Shown piece by piece: positions 51,033 through 59,289 of a stretch of DNA of 64,000 nt (position 1 is its first letter; every line of letters begins with the position of its first letter). Below the pieces are notes generated by a model that saw nothing but the letters and a program-made list of their open reading frames with translations, did no database searches and was not told the origin of the DNA. Position numbers and translations under genes: made by a program. This stretch comes from Bacteroidales bacterium (GTDB lineage Bacteria; Bacteroidota; Bacteroidia; Bacteroidales; Muribaculaceae): NCBI GenBank assembly GCA_900768685.1, contig CAAGDX010000019.1:62001-126000 (forward strand). The letters are read 5' to 3'.

Positions 51033-51731
51033 TTATTCATTCAGAAATGCTTCCGCAGTGGCGATGTCTGCCTGGTGGTCCACGTCAACAATCTTTTTGA
51101 ATGGATAAGCTTTGAGGTTCAGTCCTGCTTCCACAAGTGCACGCTGATAGTTTCTCATGCGTGACACACCACGCTGCATGCAATCTTCCAGAACGGTGAG
51201 TGCCGGCTTGGTGAGACCGTAAATGCCTCCGGAGATGTATTTTATGCCCGGCTGCATGGCATCACAGAAAGCAGTGATACGCATATCCTCGTTTGTGGCT
51301 ATATATAGCGGCTTTTCGTCGTCGATAAAAGATGTCACCGCCATGCATCCGTCTGCCGTGGTGTCTTTTTCAAAGGCTTCCACGTAACCCTTGAATTCGT
51401 CGGGGCGGAAAATGGTATCTACGGTGGTGAGAATAAATTTGCCGCTTTCAAAAGTTCTGCTCACTTCATAAAAGCTATGCATGGAACTGGGTGTGGATTT
51501 CACCGTAATGTGCAGTGGAACAGGGAGTTTGAGGCTCTGAACGTATTCCTGTACGGCTTTCATCTCCTGATTCACAATCAGAGAAATGGATTCTGCACCA
51601 CAGTCCATAAAAATATCTATAAGGCGGCGTATCATAGGTTTGCCGTTCAGTTCCACAAGTGGTTTTGGCAGTGCCACTCCTTCCTGTGCAAGACGTGAAC
51701 CTTCGCCGGCTGCTATAATTGCGAAATGCAT
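51033..51731 (-). CDS. Sugar/alditol nucleotidyltransferase
   Basis: 232 residues with the nucleotidyltransferase start FAIIAAGEGSRLAQEGVALPKPLVEL, containing the GxGSR-like loop and the Lys of PKPLV. GKFILTTVDTIF carries the metal site Asp, and VDVDHQAD the second acidic pair. It activates a phosphorylated sugar or polyol as an NDP or CDP derivative. Within the cluster, inositol phosphate or a related polyol is a reasonable but unproven substrate. It is 29 nt before the ATP-grasp gene and 27 nt after pdxA. Confidence 0.8.
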   Translation of the reverse strand: MHFAIIAAGEGSRLAQEGVALPKPLVELNGKPMIRRLIDIFMDCGAESISLIVNQEMKAVQEYVQSLKLPVPLHITVKSTPSSMHSFYEVSRTFESGKFILTTVDTIFRPDEFKGYVEAFEKDTTADGCMAVTSFIDDEKPLYIATNEDMRITAFCDAMQPGIKYISGGIYGLTKPALTVLEDCMQRGVSRMRNYQRALVEAGLNLKAYPFKKIVDVDHQADIATAEAFLNE

Positions 51732-51758
51732 GGTATGATTGAGTTAAATAGTTGATTT

Positions 51759-52868
51759 TTAGTAATTTGTATCTTTATCGTCGGATGTGAGGTCCAGCAC
51801 CACATTGTCCTTGGACTTGTCAAAGTACTGTTTGCGGAGCGGATTGCGTGTCATCTCGGCGTATATCTCGCGGTTTCTGAAAATGTCTATCGCCGCATAA
51901 ATTGCAGAGCGGAAAGAGGCTTCGTCAGCCAGGTTTTTACCTGCAATGTCGTAAGCTGTGCCGTGGTCCGGAGAGGTGCGTACAAAAGGCAGTCCGGCGG
52001 TGAAATTCACGCCGTCGTTCATAGCAAGTGTTTTGAACGGTATCAAACCTTGGTCGTGGTACATTGCGAGTATTCCGTCAAAGTGCTTGAAACTGCCGCT
52101 GCCAAAGAAGCCGTCGGAAGAATATGGTCCGAACACCTGGAGTTTTTCTTCATGAGCCATGTCAATTGCCGGCTTGATGATTTCCGCCTCCTCTGTTCCT
52201 AAAACACCGTTGTCGCCTGCATGGGGGTTGAGTGAAAGCACCGCAATACGAGGGTTGACAATCATATAGTCTTTTTTGAGAGACTGTGAGAACGCCTTTA
52301 TCTTCTTCAGTATCAACTCTGTACTGATAGCCTCGGGAACTTTGCTCACGGGGAGGTGAGTGGTGACAAGAGCCACTCTCATAGTTTCACCGGCAAGAAT
52401 CATCAGGGCTTCGCTGTTGTCATCGCAAACGCTTTGTAAATATTCCGTATGTCCGGGGAAATTAAATGTTTCGCTCTGGATATTATGCTTATTTATGGGA
52501 GCGGTAACGAGTACGTCTATTTTACCTGCTTTGAGGTCTGCAACCGCTCTTTCGAGGGCTATAAAAGCGGCTTCACCGGCTATTTTTGTTTCTTCGCCCG
52601 GCTCTACTTTTATGTCTTCGCCCACCACATTTATGATATAATTTGCATCGCCGGAAATTTCGTCGGGGCTACCAATCTGTGAGAATGGGATAGCGGGCAA
52701 TTCCAGCACTTTGCGGTAGTATGCCGCAATTTTTGCCGAGCCATAGACTATAGGTGTGCAAATTTCAAGCATACGGCTGTCTTCCAGTGTTTTAAGTATC
52801 ACCTCATAGCCTATGCCGTTGACATCTCCTTGGGTGATGCCGACCCTGATTTTATTATTATTTCTCAT
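51759..52868 (-). CDS. pdxA: 4-Hydroxythreonine-4-phosphate dehydrogenase
   Basis: 369 residues, vitamin B6 (PLP) pathway. The start VGITQGDVNGIGYEVILKT, metal-ligand histidines in FPGHTEYLQ and ALYHDQGLIPFKTLA (read as AMYHDQGLIPFKTLA here), and RTSPDHGTAYDIAG are diagnostic. It is the first gene of the run leading into the inositol-lipid genes, with a 27-nt gap to the nucleotidyltransferase, so transcription is probably shared although the pathways are not obviously related. Confidence 0.93.
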   Translation of the reverse strand: MRNNNKIRVGITQGDVNGIGYEVILKTLEDSRMLEICTPIVYGSAKIAAYYRKVLELPAIPFSQIGSPDEISGDANYIINVVGEDIKVEPGEETKIAGEAAFIALERAVADLKAGKIDVLVTAPINKHNIQSETFNFPGHTEYLQSVCDDNSEALMILAGETMRVALVTTHLPVSKVPEAISTELILKKIKAFSQSLKKDYMIVNPRIAVLSLNPHAGDNGVLGTEEAEIIKPAIDMAHEEKLQVFGPYSSDGFFGSGSFKHFDGILAMYHDQGLIPFKTLAMNDGVNFTAGLPFVRTSPDHGTAYDIAGKNLADEASFRSAIYAAIDIFRNREIYAEMTRNPLRKQYFDKSKDNVVLDLTSDDKDTNY

Positions 52869-52959
52869 TAGTTCTATTTGTGTTTCATGAAATTTGCCGC
52901 TAAGTTACGCATTTTTTCGCAAATTTGCTCTGAAACGCAGAATAAATGTAAGCAAATCG

Positions 52960-53040
52960 GGAGAATTAGCAGGATTAGTGCAATAAGGAGAATTAGTCCA
53001 ATTAGCCGGATTAGTCTAATAAGACCAATTAGTCTAATTC
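52960..53040. repeat. 9-bp tandem array (GnCnAATTA type)
   Basis: Nine uninterrupted 9-bp units: GGAGAATTA, GCAGGATTA, GTGCAATAA, GGAGAATTA, GTCCAATTA, GCCGGATTA, GTCTAATAA, GACCAATTA and GTCTAATTC. Upstream of the pdxA operon, no coding role evident. Confidence 0.85.
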
Positions 53041-53073
53041 TATCGCAGAATTTTATGAAAAAGTGAAAAAATA

Positions 53074-53104
53074 TTTGCAAGTAACTGATAATTATGTAAT
53101 TTTG
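53074..53104 (+). promoter_or_regulatory. Strong promoter without an assigned gene
   Basis: TTTG (53074-53077), 19 nt, TAATTTTG (53097-53104): an exact Bacteroidetes consensus reading rightward. Predicted start near 53110. Confidence 0.7.
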
Positions 53105-53105
53105 C

Positions 53106-53292
53106 AAAAACGCAAGGTCGTGTAGGACCTTGCAGGTAACATCTACATCTGCGGTAATAGCAGCGAATACCTGAAAGGATTTGCTCTCCCGCGTGCTACT
53201 CCGTTCACCACAATGGCTCCAAGCAAATATTATTTCAAGAAATCGCCACTTCCATGGAAGACGTTGAAGCGGAAACGGCAGAGCTGAAATCT
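53106..53292 (+). ncRNA. Candidate transcribed element: small RNA or relic gene
   Basis: Directly after the promoter comes a hairpin GCAAGGTC/GACCTTGC, then CAGGTA...TACCTG enclosing CTGC-GGTAATA-GCAG, and later a 7-bp pair ATTTGCT/AGCAAAT. A frame without stops also crosses the region and could encode a relic or a 24-residue basic peptide beginning MAPSKYYFKKSP. I cannot decide between an RNA and a decayed gene. The part CTGCGGTAATAGCAGCGAA recalls one arm of a TPP riboswitch, but the CTGAGA arm is missing. Confidence 0.35.
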
Positions 53293-53433
53293 GTCGCAAT
53301 CCCCATAAAAAAAACTAAGATTGCGACACTTTTAGACACCGAAATCCGTCGCAATCTCATAAAAAATCCAAGATTGCGACACTTTTAGCACTAAAAATTT
53401 GTCGCAATCTCAAAAAAAATATAACTTTGCGAC
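53293..53433 (+). promoter_or_regulatory. Three-copy operator array and promoter of the ATPase gene
   Basis: Inverted arms GTCGCAATC and GATTGCGAC occur at 53293/53319, 53348/53372 and 53401/53425 (the last right arm is CTTTGCGAC), a period of 53-55 bp. The third copy coincides with the promoter TTTG (53398-53401), 20 nt, TAACTTTG (53422-53429). A regulator bound there would cover both boxes. Confidence 0.75.
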
Positions 53434-53464
53434 AAAATAAACATAAATGCGACCTCAATTTATA

Positions 53465-53488
53465 CTTTCTTTATGAAACAAGCTCTTA
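53465..53488. repeat. Dispersed motif, copy 3
   Basis: CTTTATGAAACAAGCTCTTA, overlapping the start of the ATPase gene (MKQAL). Confidence 0.6.
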
Positions 53489-54924
53489 TAGGCAGACAAA
53501 GCCAGATTGAGTATTTGCAAAAATATATTGCATCAGACCGCTCTGAATTTATTGCCATCTACGGACGAAGGAGAATTGGCAAGACATTCCTTGTGAAAGA
53601 ACTTTTTGAAGGAGAATTCTATTTTCGAGTGACCGGGCGTGATAACGTGACCACGGCAGAACAACTTGCCAATTTCAAATATGCTCTCAGCGACCAATTA
53701 GGGCTTGACGTGCAGCCTCAAAACTGGATGGAGGCATTTCGATATTTGCAGAGTGCAGTGGAAGACGATGCGAAAAAAGGAGCAAAAATCATTTTTATTG
53801 ATGAATTGCCCTGGTTTGACACCTTGCGGTCTGATTTTATAAGTGCTTTCGAACATTTCTGGAACGACTGGGCAAGTTATAGAAACGACATAAAACTAAT
53901 AGTTTGCGGCAGTGCTACCACATGGATGCTGGACAAGGTGATAAACTCCCGTGGAGGCTTACATAACCGTGTGACGCACAAAATGCTACTTTCACCATTT
54001 TCTCTCAAAGAAGTGGAACAATACTTTGCTGCAAACGGTTTTAACTATGACCGCAGTGAGATTATAGAAAGTTATATGTGCGTTGGCGGAGTGGCATATT
54101 ATTTGTCTCTTTTTGAAAATGACAAAAGTGTGGCACAAAACATTCAGTCGCTATGTTTTACTAAAGGTGGTGAACTGACGGATGAGTTTGATAAAGTGTT
54201 TAAATCGCTTTTCAAGAAATCTGAAAATCACATAGATATAATCACATGCCTTAAAAATAAGGGCAAAGGTATGACGCGACTTGAAATTATCGCTGATTGT
54301 GGAATTAAAAACAATGGTCGCCTTTCCACAATTTTGGAAGAACTTGAACAGTGCGATTTTATCCGCAGTTACGTTCCCTTCGGAAAGCAGAAAAAAGACA
54401 AACTCTATCAACTCATAGACCCGTTTACGCTATTTTATTTCCGATTTATGGGTAAGTCCGGGCAATACCTGGACAACTACTGGCTGAAGATGCAGTCAAC
54501 ACCGGCATATTCCACATGGTGCGGATATGCGTTTGAAATAGTCTGTCTGCATCATGTGAACGAGATTGTGAGGGCACTGGGAATTGACGGCTGTATAAAT
54601 GTGCCATGTTCCTGGAGTTTCAAACCTTCCGCACAAATGCTTGATTCTGATGATGAAGACCTGAAAAAAGGCACTCAAATAGATTTACTTATTGACCGCT
54701 CTGACAAGTCTATTTCTATTTGTGAAATGAAATACGGCACTTCCGAATATGAAATTACCAAGTCATACAACGAACATCTAAATCAGCGACTACGTATTTT
54801 CAAAAAGGTTACGAAAACAAAAAAATCACTGATACCTACATACATCACTCCTCACGGTCTGCTTCAAAATGCCTATTCGCGTAAAATTGCAAGACAAGTG
54901 ACGGGAGATGACCTCTTTAATTAA
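53473..54924 (+). CDS. DUF234-type AAA ATPase with C-terminal nuclease-like domain
   Basis: 483 residues of the 'archaeal ATPase' class common in Bacteroidetes. Walker A is YGRRRIGKTFLVKE near residue 30, Walker B is IIFIDELPWFD near residue 108, and the sensor is IVCGSATTWML. A winged-helix middle (MTRLEIIADCGIKNNGRLSTIL) follows. The C-terminal DUF234 region has TQIDLLIDR and SICEMKYGT, a D-x-E-x-K pattern of PD-(D/E)XK fold. The role of the family is not established. The repeat-rich promoter suggests tight repression. Tex follows after 8 nt. Confidence 0.82.
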   Translation: MKQALIGRQSQIEYLQKYIASDRSEFIAIYGRRRIGKTFLVKELFEGEFYFRVTGRDNVTTAEQLANFKYALSDQLGLDVQPQNWMEAFRYLQSAVEDDAKKGAKIIFIDELPWFDTLRSDFISAFEHFWNDWASYRNDIKLIVCGSATTWMLDKVINSRGGLHNRVTHKMLLSPFSLKEVEQYFAANGFNYDRSEIIESYMCVGGVAYYLSLFENDKSVAQNIQSLCFTKGGELTDEFDKVFKSLFKKSENHIDIITCLKNKGKGMTRLEIIADCGIKNNGRLSTILEELEQCDFIRSYVPFGKQKKDKLYQLIDPFTLFYFRFMGKSGQYLDNYWLKMQSTPAYSTWCGYAFEIVCLHHVNEIVRALGIDGCINVPCSWSFKPSAQMLDSDDEDLKKGTQIDLLIDRSDKSISICEMKYGTSEYEITKSYNEHLNQRLRIFKKVTKTKKSLIPTYITPHGLLQNAYSRKIARQVTGDDLFN

Positions 54925-54932
54925 TTATTTCC

Positions 54933-57071
54933 ATGGATATAATTCTTGAAATAAGCAAAAATACGGGTATTGAATATCGCTACGTGGAGGCTGTGATAAA
55001 TATGCTGGATTCCGGCGATACAATCCCTTTTATAAGCCGATACAGAAAAGAGGCTACAGGCAGCCTCGACGAGGTGGCTATCTTTGAAATAAGTCGCCTT
55101 AAGGAATACTACGATGCTCTGGAAAAACGCCGCGAAACCGTGATTGAAACCATCACGGAGCAGGGAAAAATGACGCCGGAGCTTCTGGACAAAATAAACA
55201 ATGTGACAAACAGTGCCGCTCTGGAAGATATCTATCTGCCTTACAAGCCTAAACGACGCACTCGTGCTCAAGTGGCTCGGGAAAAGGGTCTCGAACCGCT
55301 CGCAAGAATCATTATGGCTCAAAACGGACATAATCTGACGAATCTCCTAAAGAAATTTGTGAACGAGGAAGTGCCTACGCCGGAAGACGCTCTTGTAGGG
55401 GCTAAAGACATTATGGCAGAGTGGATTAGCGAACGTGAGGCGGCACGAAAAGCCGTACGCAGATTTTTTACCGGAGGGGCAAGAATAAAGTCGGCAGTGG
55501 TGAAAGGAGAAGAAGAAAATGCAGAAAAATACCAAGCATACTTCGACTTTACGGAACCGCTAAACCGCTGTGCATCACACCGCTACCTTGCCATACGTCG
55601 TGGTGAGGCTGAAGGACTTCTCAAGGTTTCGTTTAAGATTGAGGACGGCAAAGCCACGGAGCGACTATGGGAAATGTTTATTAAGCCGGAGGGTGAAAAT
55701 AGTTTCCGCAATGCCGTACGCGAAGCCGTGACGGATTCATACAAGAGGCTTATCAAACCGGCTATTGAAACGGAAACGGCGGCACTCGCTAAAGAAAAAG
55801 CAGACGAAACTGCTATCAAGGCTTTTGCAAACAATGTGGAGCAACTCCTTATGGCACCTCCGCTGCGTGGCGGCAAACGTGTGCTCGCCATTGACCCGGG
55901 CTTCAGAACGGGCTGCAAAGTGGTGTGCCTTGATGAGCAGGGTAACCTCTTGCATAACGACGTGATTTACCCCACAGCACCGAAAAACGATGTGCGTGGT
56001 GCGGCTCGTAAAATTTCAAACCTCATAGAGGCTTACGACATTGACGCCATAGCACTTGGAAACGGTACGGCAAGTCGTGAAACGGAGCGTTTTCTGCAAT
56101 ATAACGTATTCTTTCCGCGTGAGGTGAACGTCTATGTGGTGAGCGAGGACGGTGCTTCCGTCTATTCCGCATCCAAGGTGGCACGCGATGAGTTTCCGGA
56201 CAAAGACGTAACTGTTCGCGGTGCCGTCTCCATTGGTCGCAGACTTATAGACCCTCTTGCAGAACTGGTGAAAATAGACCCTAAATCCATCGGAGTGGGA
56301 CAATATCAGCACGATGTGGACCAAGTGAGCCTCAAAGCATCACTGGACAATACGGTGACAAACTGCGTGAACCGCGTGGGTGTTGACATAAACACCGCAT
56401 CACCGCAACTGCTGGCGTATGTTTCCGGCATTGGTGCCGGTCTTGCTGCAAATATTGTGAAATACCGTGCGGAAAACGGCTATTTCACTTCGCGTGAACA
56501 ACTGAAATCCGTGCCTCGCCTCGGTGCAAAGGCTTTTGAGCAGTGTGCCGGATTCCTGCGTATCCCCGGTGCGGAAAATCCGCTGGACAATACGGCTGTG
56601 CACCCGGAAAGATACGGCATTGTGAAAAAAATTGCAAAAGATATGGGTGTGGAAGTGCCGGAACTTATCCGTAACTCCGAACTTATCAAGCAGATAGAAC
56701 TTGAAAAATACGTCACGGAAGACTGTGGACTGCCCACCCTCAAAGATATTGCGGAAGAACTTGAAAAACCCGGTCGCGACCCTCGCACGAAGGTGGCGAT
56801 TGTGGAGTTTGACAAGAATATAAACTCCATAGAGGACCTTAATCCCGGCATGGAACTGAACGGAATTGTGAAAAATATCACGGACTTTGGTGCCTTCGTG
56901 GATATAGGCATTAAGCAGAACGGACTCCTGCATATATCCCAAATGTCGGAGAGCAAAATTTCTTCTCCGGCAGAAGTTGTGAAAATTCACCAGGCAGTGC
57001 GTGTGAAAGTGCTTGACGTAGATGTTAAACGTGGCAGAATTGCCCTGACAATGAGAGGTTTGGATGAATAA
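54933..57071 (+). CDS. tex: Tex-family RNA-binding transcription accessory protein
   Basis: 712 residues, full length. An N-terminal helical region (VEAVINMLDSGDTIPFISRYRKE) is followed by a YqgF/RNase H-like domain (RVLAIDPGFRTGCKVVCLD), a helix-hairpin-helix segment (VNINTAS-type VGVDINTASPQLLAYVSGIG) and a C-terminal S1 domain (GMELNGIVKNITDFGAFVDIG, ALTMRG). Tex binds nucleic acid and affects transcription and tolerance of damage. Stop overlaps the folK start by 8 bp. Confidence 0.95.
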   Translation: MDIILEISKNTGIEYRYVEAVINMLDSGDTIPFISRYRKEATGSLDEVAIFEISRLKEYYDALEKRRETVIETITEQGKMTPELLDKINNVTNSAALEDIYLPYKPKRRTRAQVAREKGLEPLARIIMAQNGHNLTNLLKKFVNEEVPTPEDALVGAKDIMAEWISEREAARKAVRRFFTGGARIKSAVVKGEEENAEKYQAYFDFTEPLNRCASHRYLAIRRGEAEGLLKVSFKIEDGKATERLWEMFIKPEGENSFRNAVREAVTDSYKRLIKPAIETETAALAKEKADETAIKAFANNVEQLLMAPPLRGGKRVLAIDPGFRTGCKVVCLDEQGNLLHNDVIYPTAPKNDVRGAARKISNLIEAYDIDAIALGNGTASRETERFLQYNVFFPREVNVYVVSEDGASVYSASKVARDEFPDKDVTVRGAVSIGRRLIDPLAELVKIDPKSIGVGQYQHDVDQVSLKASLDNTVTNCVNRVGVDINTASPQLLAYVSGIGAGLAANIVKYRAENGYFTSREQLKSVPRLGAKAFEQCAGFLRIPGAENPLDNTAVHPERYGIVKKIAKDMGVEVPELIRNSELIKQIELEKYVTEDCGLPTLKDIAEELEKPGRDPRTKVAIVEFDKNINSIEDLNPGMELNGIVKNITDFGAFVDIGIKQNGLLHISQMSESKISSPAEVVKIHQAVRVKVLDVDVKRGRIALTMRGLDE

Positions 57072-57441
57072 TATAGTAATAGGTCTGGCAAGTAACGTGC
57101 CGGAAGGAGAGCAGAGACTAATGGCGGCGGCGGAATGGCTGACGCAGACGTTTTCTTCCTGCCGCTGCTCGGAAATATATCTGACGGATGCCGCAAGAGG
57201 TGCCACGGGAAAGTATTTTAATGCCGTGGCTATTGCGGAAACGGACTTGCCATGCGGCGAGGTAAACACACTGCTGAAAGACTATGAGAAAAGTCACGGC
57301 AGAACTCCGGAAATGAAAAGTCTCCATATCGTGCCCATAGACCTGGACTTGGTGATGTATGGAGGCACGGTGTTGCGTCCCGCAGATATGGCATGCGAAT
57401 ATTTTATGAAAGGTTACCGTATGCTCGCTCTAAATAAATAA
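57064..57441 (+). CDS. folK: HPPK (6-hydroxymethyl-dihydropterin pyrophosphokinase), short form
   Basis: 125 residues, shorter than the usual 155-160. It adds pyrophosphate from ATP to 6-hydroxymethyl-dihydropterin in folate synthesis. The start VIGLASNVPEG and the signature IVPIDLDLVMYGG after KSHGRTPEMKSL match HPPK. The RWGPR-type part of the catalytic loop is reduced, so activity is not certain. Translational coupling to tex is likely from the 8-bp overlap. Confidence 0.75.
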   Translation: MNNIVIGLASNVPEGEQRLMAAAEWLTQTFSSCRCSEIYLTDAARGATGKYFNAVAIAETDLPCGEVNTLLKDYEKSHGRTPEMKSLHIVPIDLDLVMYGGTVLRPADMACEYFMKGYRMLALNK

Positions 57442-57442
57442 T

Positions 57443-57450
57443 TATCTTTG
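57443..57450 (+). promoter_or_regulatory. -7 element of the unknown gene at 57476
   Basis: TATCTTTG, 25 nt before the start codon; the -33 box is not clear. Confidence 0.45.
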
Positions 57451-57475
57451 CACCCGAAAAAAACGATTACACACA

Positions 57476-58126
57476 ATGTTTGCAGACTACGAAACACTTG
57501 AAACACACTTTGGCAATCACCTCAGGAGCACGGACAGATTAGGCACTGACGAGGAACTCTTTTTTCCAATCCGCTTTCTGGACCGTCTTTTCCACTTTGC
57601 GGAAAACCTCTCCGTGGTGGAAAACAGACGCAATCCGGAGATTGAGGTGAACACAGCAGGACGAGATTTTGACCTTTGGGTAGATAATATGGTGGCAAAC
57701 ACCGTCATTTCACTTTCCGATGACGAATGTATCACCCCTATTGAGGTGAAACTGATTGATATAGAGCAGTTTGAAAGCGGTAAAGACGGACTTCTGAAGG
57801 CTGTGACGGCACGCGGCGTTTATGATGTGCTTGATGCCGACGGTATGCCGCTGAAATCCGGAAATATTGAGGAAATAGGACTGGAAATGGAAGTGACAGG
57901 CAGTTTTGACGATGAGGATCGACCGGAATCCCTGGAATACCTCGCTTCAATCTTCATCCGTGCCGCACAAAGCATGAAAATAGACCTCAATTCTCCTGCC
58001 GCCGCCGGTTTTGCGAACCGCCTTTTCGACTATTTCAAGTACGACCTTGTAGGTTTGGTGCCAAACCTTATGGAAGATTTGCAACTTATAGCGGAGAGCC
58101 GCATTTTGAAATTAAGTTTGAAGTAA
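57476..58126 (+). CDS. Unknown conserved-looking protein
   Basis: 216 residues, acidic, soluble, no signal peptide. Alpha/beta character with a helical C-terminus (FANRLFDYFKYDLVGLVPNLMEDLQ). Coding style matches the neighbourhood. No recognisable domain. Own promoter element suggests independent expression. Confidence 0.65.
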   Translation: MFADYETLETHFGNHLRSTDRLGTDEELFFPIRFLDRLFHFAENLSVVENRRNPEIEVNTAGRDFDLWVDNMVANTVISLSDDECITPIEVKLIDIEQFESGKDGLLKAVTARGVYDVLDADGMPLKSGNIEEIGLEMEVTGSFDDEDRPESLEYLASIFIRAAQSMKIDLNSPAAAGFANRLFDYFKYDLVGLVPNLMEDLQLIAESRILKLSLK

Positions 58127-58127
58127 A

Positions 58128-58210
58128 GTCAAGGGTCAAGAGTCGAGGGTCAAGGGTCTGGTGTCCGGGGTTTAGGGTCTGACGTGTCCGAATTGTCTGA
58201 CTTGTCTGAG
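58128..58210. repeat. Mixed 7-bp and 9-bp tandem array
   Basis: Eight 7-bp units (GTCAAGG, GTCAAGA, GTCGAGG, GTCAAGG, GTCTGGT, GTCCGGG, GTTTAGG, GTCTGAC; 58128-58183), then three 9-bp units (GTGTCCGAA, TTGTCTGAC, TTGTCTGAG; 58184-58210). It fills the gap between two convergent genes. Confidence 0.8.
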
Positions 58211-58219
58211 TTAAAAAAA

Positions 58220-59287
58220 TCAGGGTTTCAGGCACTTGACGTAAATTTCTATTGCTTCTCGGATTTCCGAGAGGATGATGTATTCGTCTGCGGTGTGGCT
58301 GCGAGAAGAACTGCCGGGACCTAACTTGAATGACTGCCACGGCATGAGTGCCTGGTCGCTGAGAGTAGATGAGCCGAAAGGCATTTTCCCAAGTATTTTC
58401 AGGCGTGAGATGATAGGGTGATTTTCCGGAAAAGAGGAAGGATTCAGCCTTGTGGAGCGGGGTGTGAGCGTTACTCCGAAAGGTTCTGCGGCTTTGCGGA
58501 TAATTTCCAAGGTTTCAATGTTTGAATAAGCATCCGTGGTGCGAACGTCCACCACAAAAGTGCATTTGTCCGGCACCACATTATGCTGCGTTCCGGCATT
58601 TATCTGTGTGACGGAAATTTTTACGTCGCCCAGCGTTTTTGACGTGTTTGGCATCTTTAATTCGCTCAGTGCGGTGATAGCGGGAATAGCCTTGTAGATG
58701 GCATTTACGCCCTCGTTTCTTGCGGCATGTCCGGAAACGCCTTCTGCAAGTCCGTCAAGCACCATAAGTCCTTTTTCCGCTATTGCCGGCTGCATATCCG
58801 TAGGCTCGCCCACGATAGCAAAGTCTATCTTTGGCAGGAGCGGAATTATGCTTTCAAAACCGCCTTTGCCACTCACTTCCTCCTCTGCGGAGGCTACAAA
58901 AATAAGGTTGTATTTGCAGTCGGCACCGGCGAGAATACGGTATGCGGCGGCAAGAGAAACGAGAGGTGCACCGGCATCGTTGCTGCCGAGTCCGTAAAGT
59001 TTTTCCGTGTCGCTGTCTATTGTTGGCGTAAACGGATTCTTTGTCCAACCTGCCACCGGTTTTACGGTGTCTAAATGCGAATTGAGGAGAACGTTTTGCT
59101 TTTCCGGGTCCGGGTTCAGAGGCAAAACAATGATATTGTTACCCGAACGGATAACATTTCCCGGCATATTTTTCCGAGCAAAATTCTCAAAAACTGAAGC
59201 CGCAGCAGCTTCGTCCCTACTGATAGCCGGGGTGGCGATGAGCTGCTGCAGCAAGTCTATTGCGTCGTAATAAAAAACGTCGTCCAA
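58220..59287 (-). CDS. M20 family deacylase (acetylornithine deacetylase-like)
   Basis: 355 residues. Metal ligands are in NVLLNSHLDTVKPV (His-Asp), LGSNDAGAPLVSL (bridging Asp), ASAEEEVSGKGG (catalytic Glu pair) and IVGEPTDMQ. The dimerisation domain VSGHAARNEGVNAIYKA follows. The family removes acyl groups from N-acyl amino acids in arginine or lysine synthesis; Bacteroidetes use acetyl- or succinyl-ornithine. No other arginine gene is in view, so the substrate is inferred. The enzyme is cytoplasmic. Confidence 0.85.
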   Translation of the reverse strand: MDDVFYYDAIDLLQQLIATPAISRDEAAAASVFENFARKNMPGNVIRSGNNIIVLPLNPDPEKQNVLLNSHLDTVKPVAGWTKNPFTPTIDSDTEKLYGLGSNDAGAPLVSLAAAYRILAGADCKYNLIFVASAEEEVSGKGGFESIIPLLPKIDFAIVGEPTDMQPAIAEKGLMVLDGLAEGVSGHAARNEGVNAIYKAIPAITALSELKMPNTSKTLGDVKISVTQINAGTQHNVVPDKCTFVVDVRTTDAYSNIETLEIIRKAAEPFGVTLTPRSTRLNPSSFPENHPIISRLKILGKMPFGSSTLSDQALMPWQSFKLGPGSSSRSHTADEYIILSEIREAIEIYVKCLKP

Positions 59288-59289
59288 TG

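Noticed and set aside
53106..53200. TPP riboswitch
   Set aside because: Only one arm resembles the consensus. The CTGAGA element is absent and no thiamine gene follows.
52874..53299. 141-codon minus-strand ORF with repeated Ile/Leu/Arg
   Set aside because: The repeat part is only the translated 9-bp array, and the frame opposes the promoter and hairpins at 53074.
56400..57269. 289-codon minus-strand ORF
   Set aside because: Antisense to tex and folK, with Cys/His-rich low-logic translation.
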